64,000 bases of DNA, taken from NCBI GenBank assembly GCA_947073515.1, contig CAMTMC010000006.1, forward strand, positions 24,458-88,457, in the 5' to 3' direction. The first letter of the stretch is position 1. Each line of letters starts with the position of its first letter. Below the pieces are notes generated by a model. That model saw nothing but the letters and a program-made list of their open reading frames with translations. It searched no databases and was not told the DNA's origin. Source of the stretch: an uncultured bacterium. Its GTDB lineage: Bacteria > Bacillota > Clostridia > Oscillospirales > Oscillospiraceae. This document shows, one piece after another, positions 1 through 7,670 of the stretch. Position numbers and translations under genes: made by a program.

Positions 1-25
1 TTGTTTCAAAACAGAGGAAAAACAC

Positions 26-64
26 AAACCGGCCGGCGGAGCAGCTCCGCCGGCCGGTTTTTTG
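26..64. terminator. Perfect-stem terminator downstream of xerD
   Basis: Positions 26-42 and 44-60 are exact inverted copies (17-bp G+C-rich stem). On the plus strand the stem runs into T6. On the minus strand it is followed by TTTGTGTTTTT. It therefore looks bidirectional, ending xerD on the minus strand and whatever enters from the left. Confidence 0.85.
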
Positions 65-68
65 GGGG

Positions 69-953
69 TTAAGCCCTGGGATGGGCCCTCTGATAGACGT
101 CCTTGATCTTCTGATTGACCAGCTTGGAGTAGATCTGGGTAGATGAGATGTCCGCGTGGCCCAGCATCTCCTGGATAGAGCGCAGGTCAGCCCCGTTCTC
201 CAGCAGGTGGGCGGCGAAGGAGTGGCGAAGGGTGTGGGGGGTGATGTCCTTCTGGATGCCCGCCTTCTCCTGATAATATTTGATGAGCTTCCAAAAGCCC
301 TGGCGGCTCATGCGCTCGCCGCTCATATTCACAAAGAGGGCGGTCTCATCCGGGGTGTTCACCAGATGGGGCCGGGCGTTGTGGAGGTAATCCTCCAGCG
401 CCCGGGCGGCGGCGGTGTACAGTGGGATCTGCCGTACCTTTCCATTCTGTCCATAGCAAACCAGCATCTGGCTGCGCAGGTTCAGGTCGTCCACATCCAG
501 AGCGATCAGCTCACTCACCCGGATTCCGGTGGCGTACAGCAGCTCCAGCATAGCCCGGTCCCGGTAGCCCTTCAGGTCGGTACACTGTGGCTGCTCTAAA
601 AACAGCTCCACCTCCCGGCCGGTGAGCACCTGGGGCAGCTTGCGCTCCACCTTGGCGGGAGACACCCCTTTGGCCGGGTTCCGATCCACAAGGCCCCGGT
701 CCATCAGGTAATGGAAGAAAGATTTGATGGAGGCCATTGAACGGGTCACTGTGGCCGGCGACTTACCCCGGCGGAGGAGGCCGTTGGCGTAATCCTCCAC
801 ATCCTGAGGCAGCACCTGGGTGAGATCCAGACCCTTTCCCTCCATAGCCGAGGCGAACTGGTTCACGTCCCGCAGATAGGAGCTGACAGTGTTGGCTGAG
901 GCGCTCTTTTCAATTTTTAAGTACTCCCCGTAGGCCAACAACAGCTCAGACAC
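69..953 (-). CDS. xerD: Site-specific tyrosine recombinase XerD
   Basis: 294 aa, the usual XerC/XerD length. Residues 1-90 are the SAM-like core-binding domain and about 110-285 the catalytic domain. The tyrosine recombinase residues are visible: Arg145 in ATGIRVSE, Lys172, His240 and Arg243 in HTLRHS, His266 in LGH and Tyr275. Xer proteins resolve chromosome dimers at dif with FtsK. It sits 24 bp behind spoIIM on the same strand, the order seen in Bacillus and Clostridia, which argues for a housekeeping XerD rather than a phage integrase. No integrative element borders it. Confidence 0.93.
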   Translation of the reverse strand: MSELLLAYGEYLKIEKSASANTVSSYLRDVNQFASAMEGKGLDLTQVLPQDVEDYANGLLRRGKSPATVTRSMASIKSFFHYLMDRGLVDRNPAKGVSPAKVERKLPQVLTGREVELFLEQPQCTDLKGYRDRAMLELLYATGIRVSELIALDVDDLNLRSQMLVCYGQNGKVRQIPLYTAAARALEDYLHNARPHLVNTPDETALFVNMSGERMSRQGFWKLIKYYQEKAGIQKDITPHTLRHSFAAHLLENGADLRSIQEMLGHADISSTQIYSKLVNQKIKDVYQRAHPRA

Positions 954-977
954 TCCACAAAACCCCCAGTTTAAACA

Positions 978-1598
978 TTACAGCACCACCCGAGCGGCCG
1001 CCCGGAGCAGCACCGGGGCCACCCAGTATTCCAGTGCCCCCGCGCCCAGCGCCAGACCCACACACAATCCAGCTTGGTACCAACAGGGGCCGCGCCACAC
1101 GGGGCCGCCCCTGCCCTCCCCCAAGCTCTGGCGCAGCAACGCGCAGGCGGAAGAGAAGCCCCGCACCCCCGCCAGAAAGAGGGCGGGAATCCACAGCAGA
1201 GCGGGCAGGCCCAGCAGGGCGAAAGCGGCAAACAGGCCTCTCCCTCCAAACACCCGGCAGAAGCAGGCGGAAGAAAAGGTGAAGAAAAAGCCCCGCACCC
1301 CAAAAACCACTGGCAGCCCTACCACGCCCAGGGCAGTAATCCCCAGGATCAGCGTCAGAAGCAAAACCTTCAGCTGTCCCCACAGGACAGGCCACAGACC
1401 CCGGGGCAGCTCCCCCTCTCCGGCCAGGGCCAGGTAGTCGGACAGGTAGGCGCACAGCTCCTCGCCACCCTGGCCGCTGGCCAGAGCCGCCAGCACACAG
1501 CCGCCGATCCCCCCTAACAGGAAGGACAGCGCCAACACCGCCAGAGCGCTCCCATGCTCCGACGGCAAGTCCCATTTTTTCCGGACGCGTTTTCCCAC
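978..1598 (-). CDS. spoIIM: Stage II sporulation protein M
   Basis: About 206 aa, almost entirely hydrophobic, with four to five membrane segments and a short basic N-terminus (GKRVRKKW). SpoIIM belongs with SpoIID and SpoIIP to the complex that hydrolyses septal peptidoglycan during engulfment. Assignment rests on length, topology, the LKVLLLTLILGI-type central segments and position just upstream of xerD. I prefer the GTG at 1598, which has GAGG eight bases upstream, over a GTG at 1607 with no ribosome site. Primary sequence is divergent, so the family call is good but not certain. The 270 bp upstream show no recognised site. Confidence 0.75.
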   Translation of the reverse strand: MGKRVRKKWDLPSEHGSALAVLALSFLLGGIGGCVLAALASGQGGEELCAYLSDYLALAGEGELPRGLWPVLWGQLKVLLLTLILGITALGVVGLPVVFGVRGFFFTFSSACFCRVFGGRGLFAAFALLGLPALLWIPALFLAGVRGFSSACALLRQSLGEGRGGPVWRGPCWYQAGLCVGLALGAGALEYWVAPVLLRAAARVVL

Positions 1599-1797
1599 AG
1601 GCCTCACCTCAGTACCAGCCTATGAGAGGGGAGGAAAAAATAGACATGAAACGGACAGAAAACAGCGCTCCACATTTTGGGGATGACCTTACTATAACGC
1701 TAACCGCCCCTTTTCGCAAGGGCTTTTTGGCATTTTCTCTGATTTTGTCATTTTCCTCAATACCTTATGTCAACAATTTTATGTAAACTTCGCAACC

Positions 1798-1833
1798 TAA
1801 AAAGGTGTGGAGGCCCGAGAACCAGGCCTCCAC
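1798..1833 (-). terminator. Terminator after scfB
   Basis: GTGGAGGCC (1807-1815) pairs with GGCCTCCAC (1825-1833). In minus-strand sense the 9-bp stem is followed by a T5 run (1799-1803), a canonical intrinsic terminator 36 bp behind the scfB stop codon. Confidence 0.85.
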
Positions 1834-1868
1834 GAAGCTAAATCTTGCGTATGGAGAGCTAACTAATA

Positions 1869-3317
1869 CTAAATCTGGGCTTTATCCCCGCAACTCCCTG
1901 CCTCCCGGCGATTACAATCCGTATTATCACATCCTGTATAGGCTCTCTCCCCTATCCCGGCCCGGATGGCGTTCAGAGCTATGGCGCACTCCAGCCGCTT
2001 GCGCTCCATTTGGCAGGCCACCCCGTTTGAAATGCTTATGTCACCATTGACCAGGAGGTTGGAGGCCGAGCAGCCGCCGCTGCAATAAAACCTGGCCCAG
2101 CACTCCCGGCAGGCGGGCCGGGTGTAAATATTTTGTTGGGCAAATTGACCAGAAATCTCCCCATTAAAGGAGCTGTCGTGGACGCTGCCCATACGGTACT
2201 CCTCCCTGCCCACAAACTGGTGGCAGGGATAGATGTCCCCGTCCGGGGTGATGGCCACATACTCACAGCCGGCGCCGCAGCCCCGGAGCCGCTTGATGAC
2301 GCAGGGCCCCTGGGCCAGGTCCACATTGAAGTGGAAGAAATTCAGATCCTTCCGCTCCAGCAGGAGGGCGGCCAGCTTCTCGTACTCCGCCTCCACCTGG
2401 GCCAAGTCGGCCTCCCGGATGGCGAAGGGGTCGTCCGCCGGGCCGCTGCAGGGCTCCACCGACACATGTCGGAAACCCAGATCCCCCAGATGGAGCACAT
2501 CCCGGGAGAAATCCAGATTGTCCCGGGTGAAGGTGCCCCGGGCGTAGTAGTCCTTGTCCCCCCGGCCGGCCACCAGCTTCTGGAATTTTGGGACGATGTG
2601 TTCGTAACTCCCCTTTCCGTTGACGGTGGGCCGCATCCGGTCGTTGACCTCCTGGCGGCCGTCGATGGACAGTACCACGTTGGACATCTCCCGGTTGATG
2701 TAGTCGATATTTTCCTCATCCAGTAAGATACCGTTGGTAGTGATTGTAAAGCGGAACACCTTGTCGTGTTTCATCTCCAACGACCGGGCGTACTCCACCG
2801 TCCGTTTTACCACGTCCATGGCCATCAGCGGCTCGCCGCCGAAGAAGTCCACCTCGATATTCCGCCGTTTCCCGGACTTGGCCACCACCCAGTCGATGGC
2901 CTTCTTGGCGGTGTCAAAGTCCATGGTCATCCGGCACCCGGTGCCAAAGTCACCGGTGGAGGCGAAGCAGTACTGACACCGCAGGTTGCAGTCGTGGGAC
3001 ACGTGGAGACACAGGGCCTTCACCACCGCAGACTTGGGCAGGGCCATGGCGGCCTCCGGGTCCAGGTACTCGTCAGTGGTGAAGAGCAGCCCGGCTGTTT
3101 GCAGCTCCAGCAGCTCCCGCCAGCCCTCCTCCAGCTCCCCCCGGCTGTACCGGGACAGCCTGCTTGCCAGATCCTCGGGCAGGCTCTCCCCCATGGGCCC
3201 ATCTCCCACAGCCGAAAGCAGGTCATAGGTGAGCTTGTCCAGCACATGGACGGCCCCGCTGTTCACATCCGCCGCCAGGTACTGCCCCAGAGCGGTAAAG
3301 GTATGTACAGTTGTCAT
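1869..3317 (-). CDS. scfB: Radical SAM SCIFF peptide maturase
   Basis: 482 aa. Residues 1-100 form an N-terminal region like the peptide-recognition segment of these maturases. The radical SAM cluster motif is CNLRCQYC (Cys110, 114, 117), and a C-terminal SPASM region carries further cysteines (CGAGC, CHQF, CRECW, CSGGC). Enzymes of this family use SAM and auxiliary Fe-S clusters to put thioether crosslinks into the SCIFF precursor. The matching precursor is encoded at 3904-4044, which makes the assignment strong. ATG at 3317 has AGGAGA just upstream. It lies 14 bp behind a GNAT gene and ends in its own terminator. Confidence 0.93.
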   Translation of the reverse strand: MTTVHTFTALGQYLAADVNSGAVHVLDKLTYDLLSAVGDGPMGESLPEDLASRLSRYSRGELEEGWRELLELQTAGLLFTTDEYLDPEAAMALPKSAVVKALCLHVSHDCNLRCQYCFASTGDFGTGCRMTMDFDTAKKAIDWVVAKSGKRRNIEVDFFGGEPLMAMDVVKRTVEYARSLEMKHDKVFRFTITTNGILLDEENIDYINREMSNVVLSIDGRQEVNDRMRPTVNGKGSYEHIVPKFQKLVAGRGDKDYYARGTFTRDNLDFSRDVLHLGDLGFRHVSVEPCSGPADDPFAIREADLAQVEAEYEKLAALLLERKDLNFFHFNVDLAQGPCVIKRLRGCGAGCEYVAITPDGDIYPCHQFVGREEYRMGSVHDSSFNGEISGQFAQQNIYTRPACRECWARFYCSGGCSASNLLVNGDISISNGVACQMERKRLECAIALNAIRAGIGERAYTGCDNTDCNRREAGSCGDKAQI

Positions 3318-3331
3318 GGTTGTTCTCCTTT

Positions 3332-3841
3332 TTATATGGTTCTCAGCCGCGCGTACAGCTTCATATCCAGAATTTCGCCGTTTTTCACTCCGTTGCTCCG
3401 CAGCGTCCCCTCATATTGAAACCCAGCCTTCTCCAACACCCGACAGGACGCGGCGTTGTGGGCGAAGGGTTCGGCGTAGATCCGGATGATGTCGCCCCGC
3501 GCGAAGATGATCTCGCAGATCTGGCGTACCGCCTGGGTCATCAGCCCTTTGCCCCAGTAGGGCTCGGCCAGATAGTACCCCAGTTCGGCAGTCTGCCAGT
3601 GTATATTCTTTTGCCGGAAAGCCCCGATGCTCCCAACCACATGGCCCTCCGCCACGATGGCGAAAGCGAAGATGTCGTTTTCATCCCCGGAGAGCACGCT
3701 TGAGATGTACTCCTCCCCGTCCCGCTCTGTGTAGGGATATGGAAGCCCATCCCGCAGGTTGTCCTGCACCTTTCTGTTGGAAAGCGCCGCCGCCAGATCC
3801 CCAGCGTCCGACAGCCTCCACTTCCTGATTTGACATGTCAT
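3332..3841 (-). CDS. GNAT acetyltransferase inside the SCIFF locus
   Basis: 169 aa from the ATG at 3841, which has GGAGGGGAG nine bases upstream; an earlier in-frame ATG lacks a site. It resembles RimJ/RimL-type N-acetyltransferases: WRLSD at the N-terminus, the acetyl-CoA loop region ELGYYLAEPYWGKGL near residue 95, and NAASCRVLEKAGF near 140. Substrate is unknown. Elsewhere scfA and scfB are usually adjacent; here this gene lies between them on the same strand, 14 bp ahead of scfB. It may modify the crosslinked peptide or be an unrelated passenger. Confidence 0.85.
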   Translation of the reverse strand: MTCQIRKWRLSDAGDLAAALSNRKVQDNLRDGLPYPYTERDGEEYISSVLSGDENDIFAFAIVAEGHVVGSIGAFRQKNIHWQTAELGYYLAEPYWGKGLMTQAVRQICEIIFARGDIIRIYAEPFAHNAASCRVLEKAGFQYEGTLRSNGVKNGEILDMKLYARLRTI

Positions 3842-3864
3842 TTTTATCTCTCCCCTCCGGCATA

Positions 3865-3896
3865 GAAAAGGGCAGGTGCTCCGCACCTGCCCTTTC
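3865..3896 (-). terminator. Terminator/attenuator behind scfA
   Basis: GCACCTGCCC (3883-3892) and GGGCAGGTGC (3870-3879) form a 10-bp stem with a 3-base loop. In minus-strand sense it is followed by TTTTC. It lies between scfA and the GNAT gene, so most transcripts should stop after the precursor and only read-through would supply the enzymes. Confidence 0.8.
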
Positions 3897-3903
3897 GCGA
3901 TTT

Positions 3904-4044
3904 TTACTTATTCTCGCACTTTTGGTTGGCCACGGTGCAGGACGTCTTGCAGGCGGACTGGCAAGAGGTCTGGCACTCACCACAGCCGCCCTTGGCGGCG
4001 CTGGCCTTCAGAGTGGCCCCATTGAGGGTCTGAATGTGCTTCAT
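3904..4044 (-). CDS. scfA: SCIFF ribosomal peptide precursor
   Basis: 46 aa, starting MKHIQTLNGATLK. Six cysteines at residues 21, 24, 28, 32, 36 and 43 match the six-cysteines-in-forty-five signature, with the conserved leader before them. The radical SAM maturase scfB, encoded about 590 bp downstream, introduces thioether links. Start is the ATG at 4042-4044, preceded by GAGGAGAGAACC; the longer open frame upstream is not coding. A near-consensus promoter and a close terminator make it a short, strongly expressed unit. The biological role of SCIFF peptides is not established. Confidence 0.95.
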   Translation of the reverse strand: MKHIQTLNGATLKASAAKGGCGECQTSCQSACKTSCTVANQKCENK

Positions 4045-4077
4045 TGGTTCTCTCCTCCTCGATGCATAGTAAAATTT

Positions 4078-4106
4078 ATTATAACACAGCGATAGGAGAA
4101 TTTCAA
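4078..4106 (-). promoter_or_regulatory. Promoter of scfA
   Basis: In minus-strand sense TTGAAA (4106-4101), a 17-base spacer and TATAAT (4083-4078). It begins immediately after the stop codon of the TIGR04086 gene and lies 33 bp ahead of the scfA start. Confidence 0.85.
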
Positions 4107-4532
4107 TCATCTTCTCCGCTTTTTCTTGGATTTTCTTCCCAGGATACCCGGGATGGCCCCGCCGCACAGGCAGGCGCACAGGACCCCCGCCCCTCCGTTG
4201 TCCAGCGAGGCTCCGTCATACACCAGGAACCCCGCCGTCAGCAGCAGAAGGAACAGCACCACGCCCACGCTGGGCCCCACCACCAGGGCGTGGGCGCCCA
4301 CCCGGCGCACCCCATAGATCCCGCCGGCCAGGGCGCCCAGGACGCAGACGGCCAGCACCGACTCCTCCATGGCCCCCACAGGCACTATCCCCATAGACAC
4401 CAGCACAGCGCAGGCCAACAGAGCCAAAATGGCGGTTACTCCGGCCAGGACGCCCCCCTTCAGCACCTCGCACATGGCGTTGAGCCACTGGCCGCCCACA
4501 GGCTCCTCCTGCCGTCTGTCCCGTTTTTTCAT
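4107..4532 (-). CDS. TIGR04086 family membrane protein
   Basis: 141 aa from the ATG at 4532, which has a GGGGGAGGG ribosome site; upstream frame extension is not coding. A short polar N-terminus (KKRDRRQEE) is followed by four hydrophobic segments at about residues 22-45, 50-70, 80-100 and 108-130, and a basic tail (GRKSKKKRRR). It matches the small YrzE-like family found next to SCIFF genes and yajC in Clostridia. Function is unknown; its constant position suggests a link to the membrane or the SCIFF system, but that is inference. Confidence 0.75.
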   Translation of the reverse strand: MKKRDRRQEEPVGGQWLNAMCEVLKGGVLAGVTAILALLACAVLVSMGIVPVGAMEESVLAVCVLGALAGGIYGVRRVGAHALVVGPSVGVVLFLLLLTAGFLVYDGASLDNGGAGVLCACLCGGAIPGILGRKSKKKRRR

Positions 4533-4597
4533 AAAAATACCCTCCCCCACGGTTTTGGTAAAACCTATGCGGGGAGGGGCAAAGACATGCCTAATTT

Positions 4598-4762
4598 TTA
4601 GAACCTGTATCCATAACCAAGGGTAGCCGGACTGGCAAAGGATTTTGCCGCCAATCAAAGCGAATTTTTGCGGGTATTTTGACGGATGGCAAGAAAAATT
4701 AACGGGGGCGGCGGCAAAAGGGCCGTTAAAAGGGATCAACCGGTTGTGAATATTGGTCCTTA
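4598..4762. repeat. Palindromic interspersed repeat, copy 1
   Basis: The ends are imperfect inverted copies: AGAACCTGTATCCATAACC on the left and GGTTGTGAATATTGGTCCT on the right. The interior GGCAAGAAAAATTAACG block and G+C-rich neighbour recur in the copies at 44631 and 56075. The right end overlaps the TAA stop codon of yajC (4760-4762). It is the most degenerate of the full copies. Confidence 0.7.
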
Positions 4763-5029
4763 CTTGGCGGGGGCGGCGTTTTTGGTGGAGACCGCCCACT
4801 TGGTCACCTCAATGCGCACCCGGTCAGCGCCAGTCTCAAAGACGATGGTATTCTCGTCCACTTTGCAGATGGTGCCGGTGAGACCGCCGATGGTGGTGAC
4901 GTTGTCCCCTACGGACAGAGAGCTACGCAGGTTTTCGGCGTCCTTCTTCCGTTTGCTCTCCGGGCGGATCATGAAGAAGTAGACCACGGCCAGCATGACC
5001 ACAATCATGATGAGCATATCAATTGGCAT
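4760..5029 (-). CDS. yajC: Preprotein translocase subunit YajC
   Basis: 89 aa: an N-terminal membrane segment (about residues 5-22, LIMIVVMLAVVYFFMI) followed by the RPESKRKKDAENLRSSLSVGDNV region and a small soluble domain, the standard YajC layout. YajC associates with SecDF at the translocon. It lies downstream of tgt, as in many bacteria, but here has its own promoter. Its stop codon TAA coincides with the end of the palindromic repeat. Confidence 0.93.
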   Translation of the reverse strand: MPIDMLIMIVVMLAVVYFFMIRPESKRKKDAENLRSSLSVGDNVTTIGGLTGTICKVDENTIVFETGADRVRIEVTKWAVSTKNAAPAK

Positions 5030-5092
5030 AGTAACAATCCCTTCAATACAGATGCTGTCAGCTAACTCAGTCAGCTCGACGCGTTATGTGCC

Positions 5093-5121
5093 ATTATAGC
5101 GGATTTACCGCCGGTTGACAA
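5093..5121 (-). promoter_or_regulatory. Promoter of yajC
   Basis: In minus-strand sense TTGTCA (5121-5116), a 17-base spacer and TATAAT (5098-5093), 64 bp upstream of the yajC start and just behind the tgt stop. Confidence 0.8.
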
Positions 5122-5141
5122 GCCTTTTTTTCACGCCTGAC

Positions 5142-6281
5142 TCATTCCTCCCGGCAGGGCCGGTCCAGCAGGCCGGACCAGATCCGGCGGAAGTCCTCAA
5201 AATTCCCGGCGTCCAGGCTGTCCCGGATCCGGGACATCAGGCTGTTGTAAAAGTACAGGTTGTGGAGCACCGCCAGGCGCATGGCCAGCATCTCCCCCGC
5301 TGTGACCAAATGCCGGAGATAGGCCCGGGAGAAGGACCGGCAGACGGGACATTGGCAGGCCTCGTCAATGGGCCGGCTGTCCAGCTTGTACTTCTCGTTT
5401 TTGATGTTGATGGTCCCTCGCCAGGTGTACAGCTTGCCGTGGCGGGCGTTCCGGGCGGGCATGACGCAGTCGAAGAAGTCCACCCCCCGGGCCACCGCCT
5501 CAATGATGTTGGAGGGGGTGCCCACCCCCATGAGGTAGCGGGGTTTTTCCCGGGGCATATGGGGCTCCACGGCGTCGATGATGTCATACATCACCTGGGT
5601 GGGCTCCCCCACCGCCAGCCCGCCGATGGCGTAGCCATCACAGTCCAGCTTGGCGATCTCTTCCATATGCTTGACCCGCAGATCGGGGTAAGTCCCCCCC
5701 TGGTTGATGCCGAAAAGGAGCTGTCCAGAGTTGACGCAGTCTGGCAAGGTATTTAACTTGTCATGCGCTGTTTTGCAGCGCTCCAGCCACCGGGCGGTGC
5801 GGGCGCAGGATTTCTCTACATATTCGTAGGGGGCGGGGTTCTCGATGCACTCGTCAAAGGCCATGGCGATGTCACTGCCCAGGTTGGACTGGATGGCCAT
5901 AGACTCCTCCGGGCCCATGAAAATCCGCCGGCCGTCGATGTGGGAGGCGAAGGTGACCCCCTCCTCGGTAATCTTCCGCAGGCCGGACAGGGAGAAGACC
6001 TGAAAGCCCCCGCTGTCGGTGAGCATGGGGCCGTCCCAGTCCATAAACTTGTGGAGACCGCCCAGGGCCTTCACTGTCTCATCCCCGGGCCGCAGATGGA
6101 GGTGGTAGGTGTTGGACAACTCCACCTGACAGCCGACTTCCTTCAAATCGTGGGCGGATACCGCCCCTTTGATGGCCCCCTGGGTACCTACATTCATGAA
6201 AACCGGGGTCTGGACTGTGCCGTGGGGACAAGTAAAAACGCCCCGCCGGGCCCTCCCCTCTGTTTTGATCACTTCAAACAC
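5142..6281 (-). CDS. tgt: tRNA-guanine transglycosylase
   Basis: 379 aa, normal bacterial length. It exchanges guanine-34 for preQ1 in GUN-anticodon tRNAs, the entry step of queuosine. Visible signatures are MLTDSGGFQVFSLS near residue 90 (catalytic aspartate), the VMPARNARHG segment, and the C-terminal zinc site CQCPVC with a distal LHN histidine. queA, the next enzyme of the pathway, lies two genes upstream on the same strand. Confidence 0.96.
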   Translation of the reverse strand: MFEVIKTEGRARRGVFTCPHGTVQTPVFMNVGTQGAIKGAVSAHDLKEVGCQVELSNTYHLHLRPGDETVKALGGLHKFMDWDGPMLTDSGGFQVFSLSGLRKITEEGVTFASHIDGRRIFMGPEESMAIQSNLGSDIAMAFDECIENPAPYEYVEKSCARTARWLERCKTAHDKLNTLPDCVNSGQLLFGINQGGTYPDLRVKHMEEIAKLDCDGYAIGGLAVGEPTQVMYDIIDAVEPHMPREKPRYLMGVGTPSNIIEAVARGVDFFDCVMPARNARHGKLYTWRGTINIKNEKYKLDSRPIDEACQCPVCRSFSRAYLRHLVTAGEMLAMRLAVLHNLYFYNSLMSRIRDSLDAGNFEDFRRIWSGLLDRPCREE

Positions 6282-6308
6282 GCAAAAACTCCTTTGAATT
6301 GATTTGCT

Positions 6309-6557
6309 TCACAGCTGTTTAAAATAGGCTTTCAGCTCTGCTTTACAGGCGCTGTCCAATTCTTTGATATCCACACCTCGGATCGCCGCCTCTAAATAAT
6401 AGAGAATGACCACACATGTGCCAGGATACCGCTCTTTGAGGCGAAAAACAGCCTGTCTGCTGCCAATATCCATCAGTTCTTCCGCGGAACCAATGCCAAC
6501 CGACTGTAGTTTTCGTTCCATTGTTCGCCCAAACCCCAATGACAAGAGAGAAGCCAT
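6309..6557 (-). CDS. TfoX C-terminal domain protein
   Basis: 82 aa, consisting only of the helical TfoX_C domain (LLSLGFGRTMERKLQSVGI, then IGSAEELMDIGS). No TfoX N-terminal domain is present. Stand-alone versions occur widely in Firmicutes without a defined role; TfoX regulates competence in Gammaproteobacteria, but that function should not be carried over. It lies between queA and tgt, 14 bp behind queA and 27 bp ahead of tgt, an odd place inside a queuosine operon. Confidence 0.8.
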   Translation of the reverse strand: MASLLSLGFGRTMERKLQSVGIGSAEELMDIGSRQAVFRLKERYPGTCVVILYYLEAAIRGVDIKELDSACKAELKAYFKQL

Positions 6558-6571
6558 TTTTTGCCCTCCTT

Positions 6572-7594
6572 TTATGAGATAATCATGGCGTCGCCGAAGG
6601 AAAAAAAGCGGTATTTTTCCCGCACGGCCTCCTGGTAGGCGGCCAGGACGTTCTCCCGGCCCGCCAGGGCGGATACCAGCATAATCAAGGTGGACTGGGG
6701 CAGGTGGAAATTGGTAATGAGGGCGTCCAGCACCTTGAATTTGTAGCCCGGATAGATGAAAATGCTCGTCCAGCCGGAGCGCTCAGTCATGGTCCCGTCC
6801 TCCCCCGCAAAGCTCTCGATAGTACGGCAGGAGGTGGTACCCACACAGATCACCCGGCCGCCGTTTTTTTTGGTCTCATTGATGGTATTGGCTGTTTCCT
6901 GGCTGATCTGGCAGAACTCGGCGTGCATCTCGTGATCTGTGATCTCCTCCGCTTTCACAGGCCGGAAGGTTCCAAGCCCCACATGGAGTGTCACGTAGCA
7001 GACCTTTACATCCATTTTCTGTACCCGTTCCAGAAGCTCCGGGGTAAAATGGAGTCCGGCGGTGGGGGCGGCGGCGGAGCCCGTCACTTTGGAGTAGACG
7101 GTTTGATACCGCTCTTGGTCCTGGAGCTCCTCCTTGATATAGGGGGGCAGGGGCATCTTGCCCAGCTCCTCCAGAATCTCCAAAAAAATCCCCTGGTAGT
7201 GGAAGCGCACAAACCGCTTGCCATCTGGCAGCTCCCCCTCCACCGTGGCGGTGAGCTGTCCGTCCCCAAAGCTCACCTGGGCGCCGGGGCGCAGTTTCCT
7301 TCCGGGCCGGACCAGGCACTCCCACAGTCCCTCCCCCCTGTCTATAAGGAGAAGCACTTCACAGGCCCCCCCGGTGGGGCGATGGCCGATGAGCCGGGCG
7401 GGGAGCACCCGGGAGTTGTTGAGCACCAGGCAGTCCCCAGGCCGCAGAAACTGGGGCAGGTCGTAGAAGTGGTGGTGGCTGGTATCCCCGGTCTCCCGAT
7501 CCAGGGCAAGCAGGCGGGAAGCGTCCCGCCGCTCCAGCGGAGTCTGAGCAATCAGCTTCTCCGGGAGGTAAAAATCAAAGTCGGAAGTTTTCAA
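6572..7594 (-). CDS. queA: SAM:tRNA ribosyltransferase-isomerase
   Basis: 340 aa. QueA transfers the ribosyl group of SAM to preQ1-34 in tRNA to give epoxyqueuosine. The N-terminus [16 protein letters not shown], the [14 protein letters not shown] core and the VGLGTFRPV and [10 protein letters not shown] segments are typical. The start is a TTG at 7594 with AAAGGA about seven bases upstream, which gives the family's usual length; the open frame extends 56 codons further but is not protein-like there. It is downstream of the spoIID-like gene. Confidence 0.95.
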   Translation of the reverse strand: MKTSDFDFYLPEKLIAQTPLERRDASRLLALDRETGDTSHHHFYDLPQFLRPGDCLVLNNSRVLPARLIGHRPTGGACEVLLLIDRGEGLWECLVRPGRKLRPGAQVSFGDGQLTATVEGELPDGKRFVRFHYQGIFLEILEELGKMPLPPYIKEELQDQERYQTVYSKVTGSAAAPTAGLHFTPELLERVQKMDVKVCYVTLHVGLGTFRPVKAEEITDHEMHAEFCQISQETANTINETKKNGGRVICVGTTSCRTIESFAGEDGTMTERSGWTSIFIYPGYKFKVLDALITNFHLPQSTLIMLVSALAGRENVLAAYQEAVREKYRFFSFGDAMIIS

Positions 7595-7670
7595 TTTGGT
7601 ACATCCTTTTACATTGTTCTGTGTAGATTTTGGCGGGGTTCCACCACGGGTAAGACAGAAGCCCTGAAGA

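Noticed and set aside
69..953. Tyrosine recombinase considered as a phage or ICE integrase
   Set aside because: It lies in the conserved spoIIM-xerD order, has Xer length, and no attachment site, tRNA or mobile genes are next to it.
4598..4762. Palindromic repeats considered as attenuators or riboswitches
   Set aside because: Copies occur in both orientations relative to genes, mainly at 3' ends, and share no aptamer-like core.
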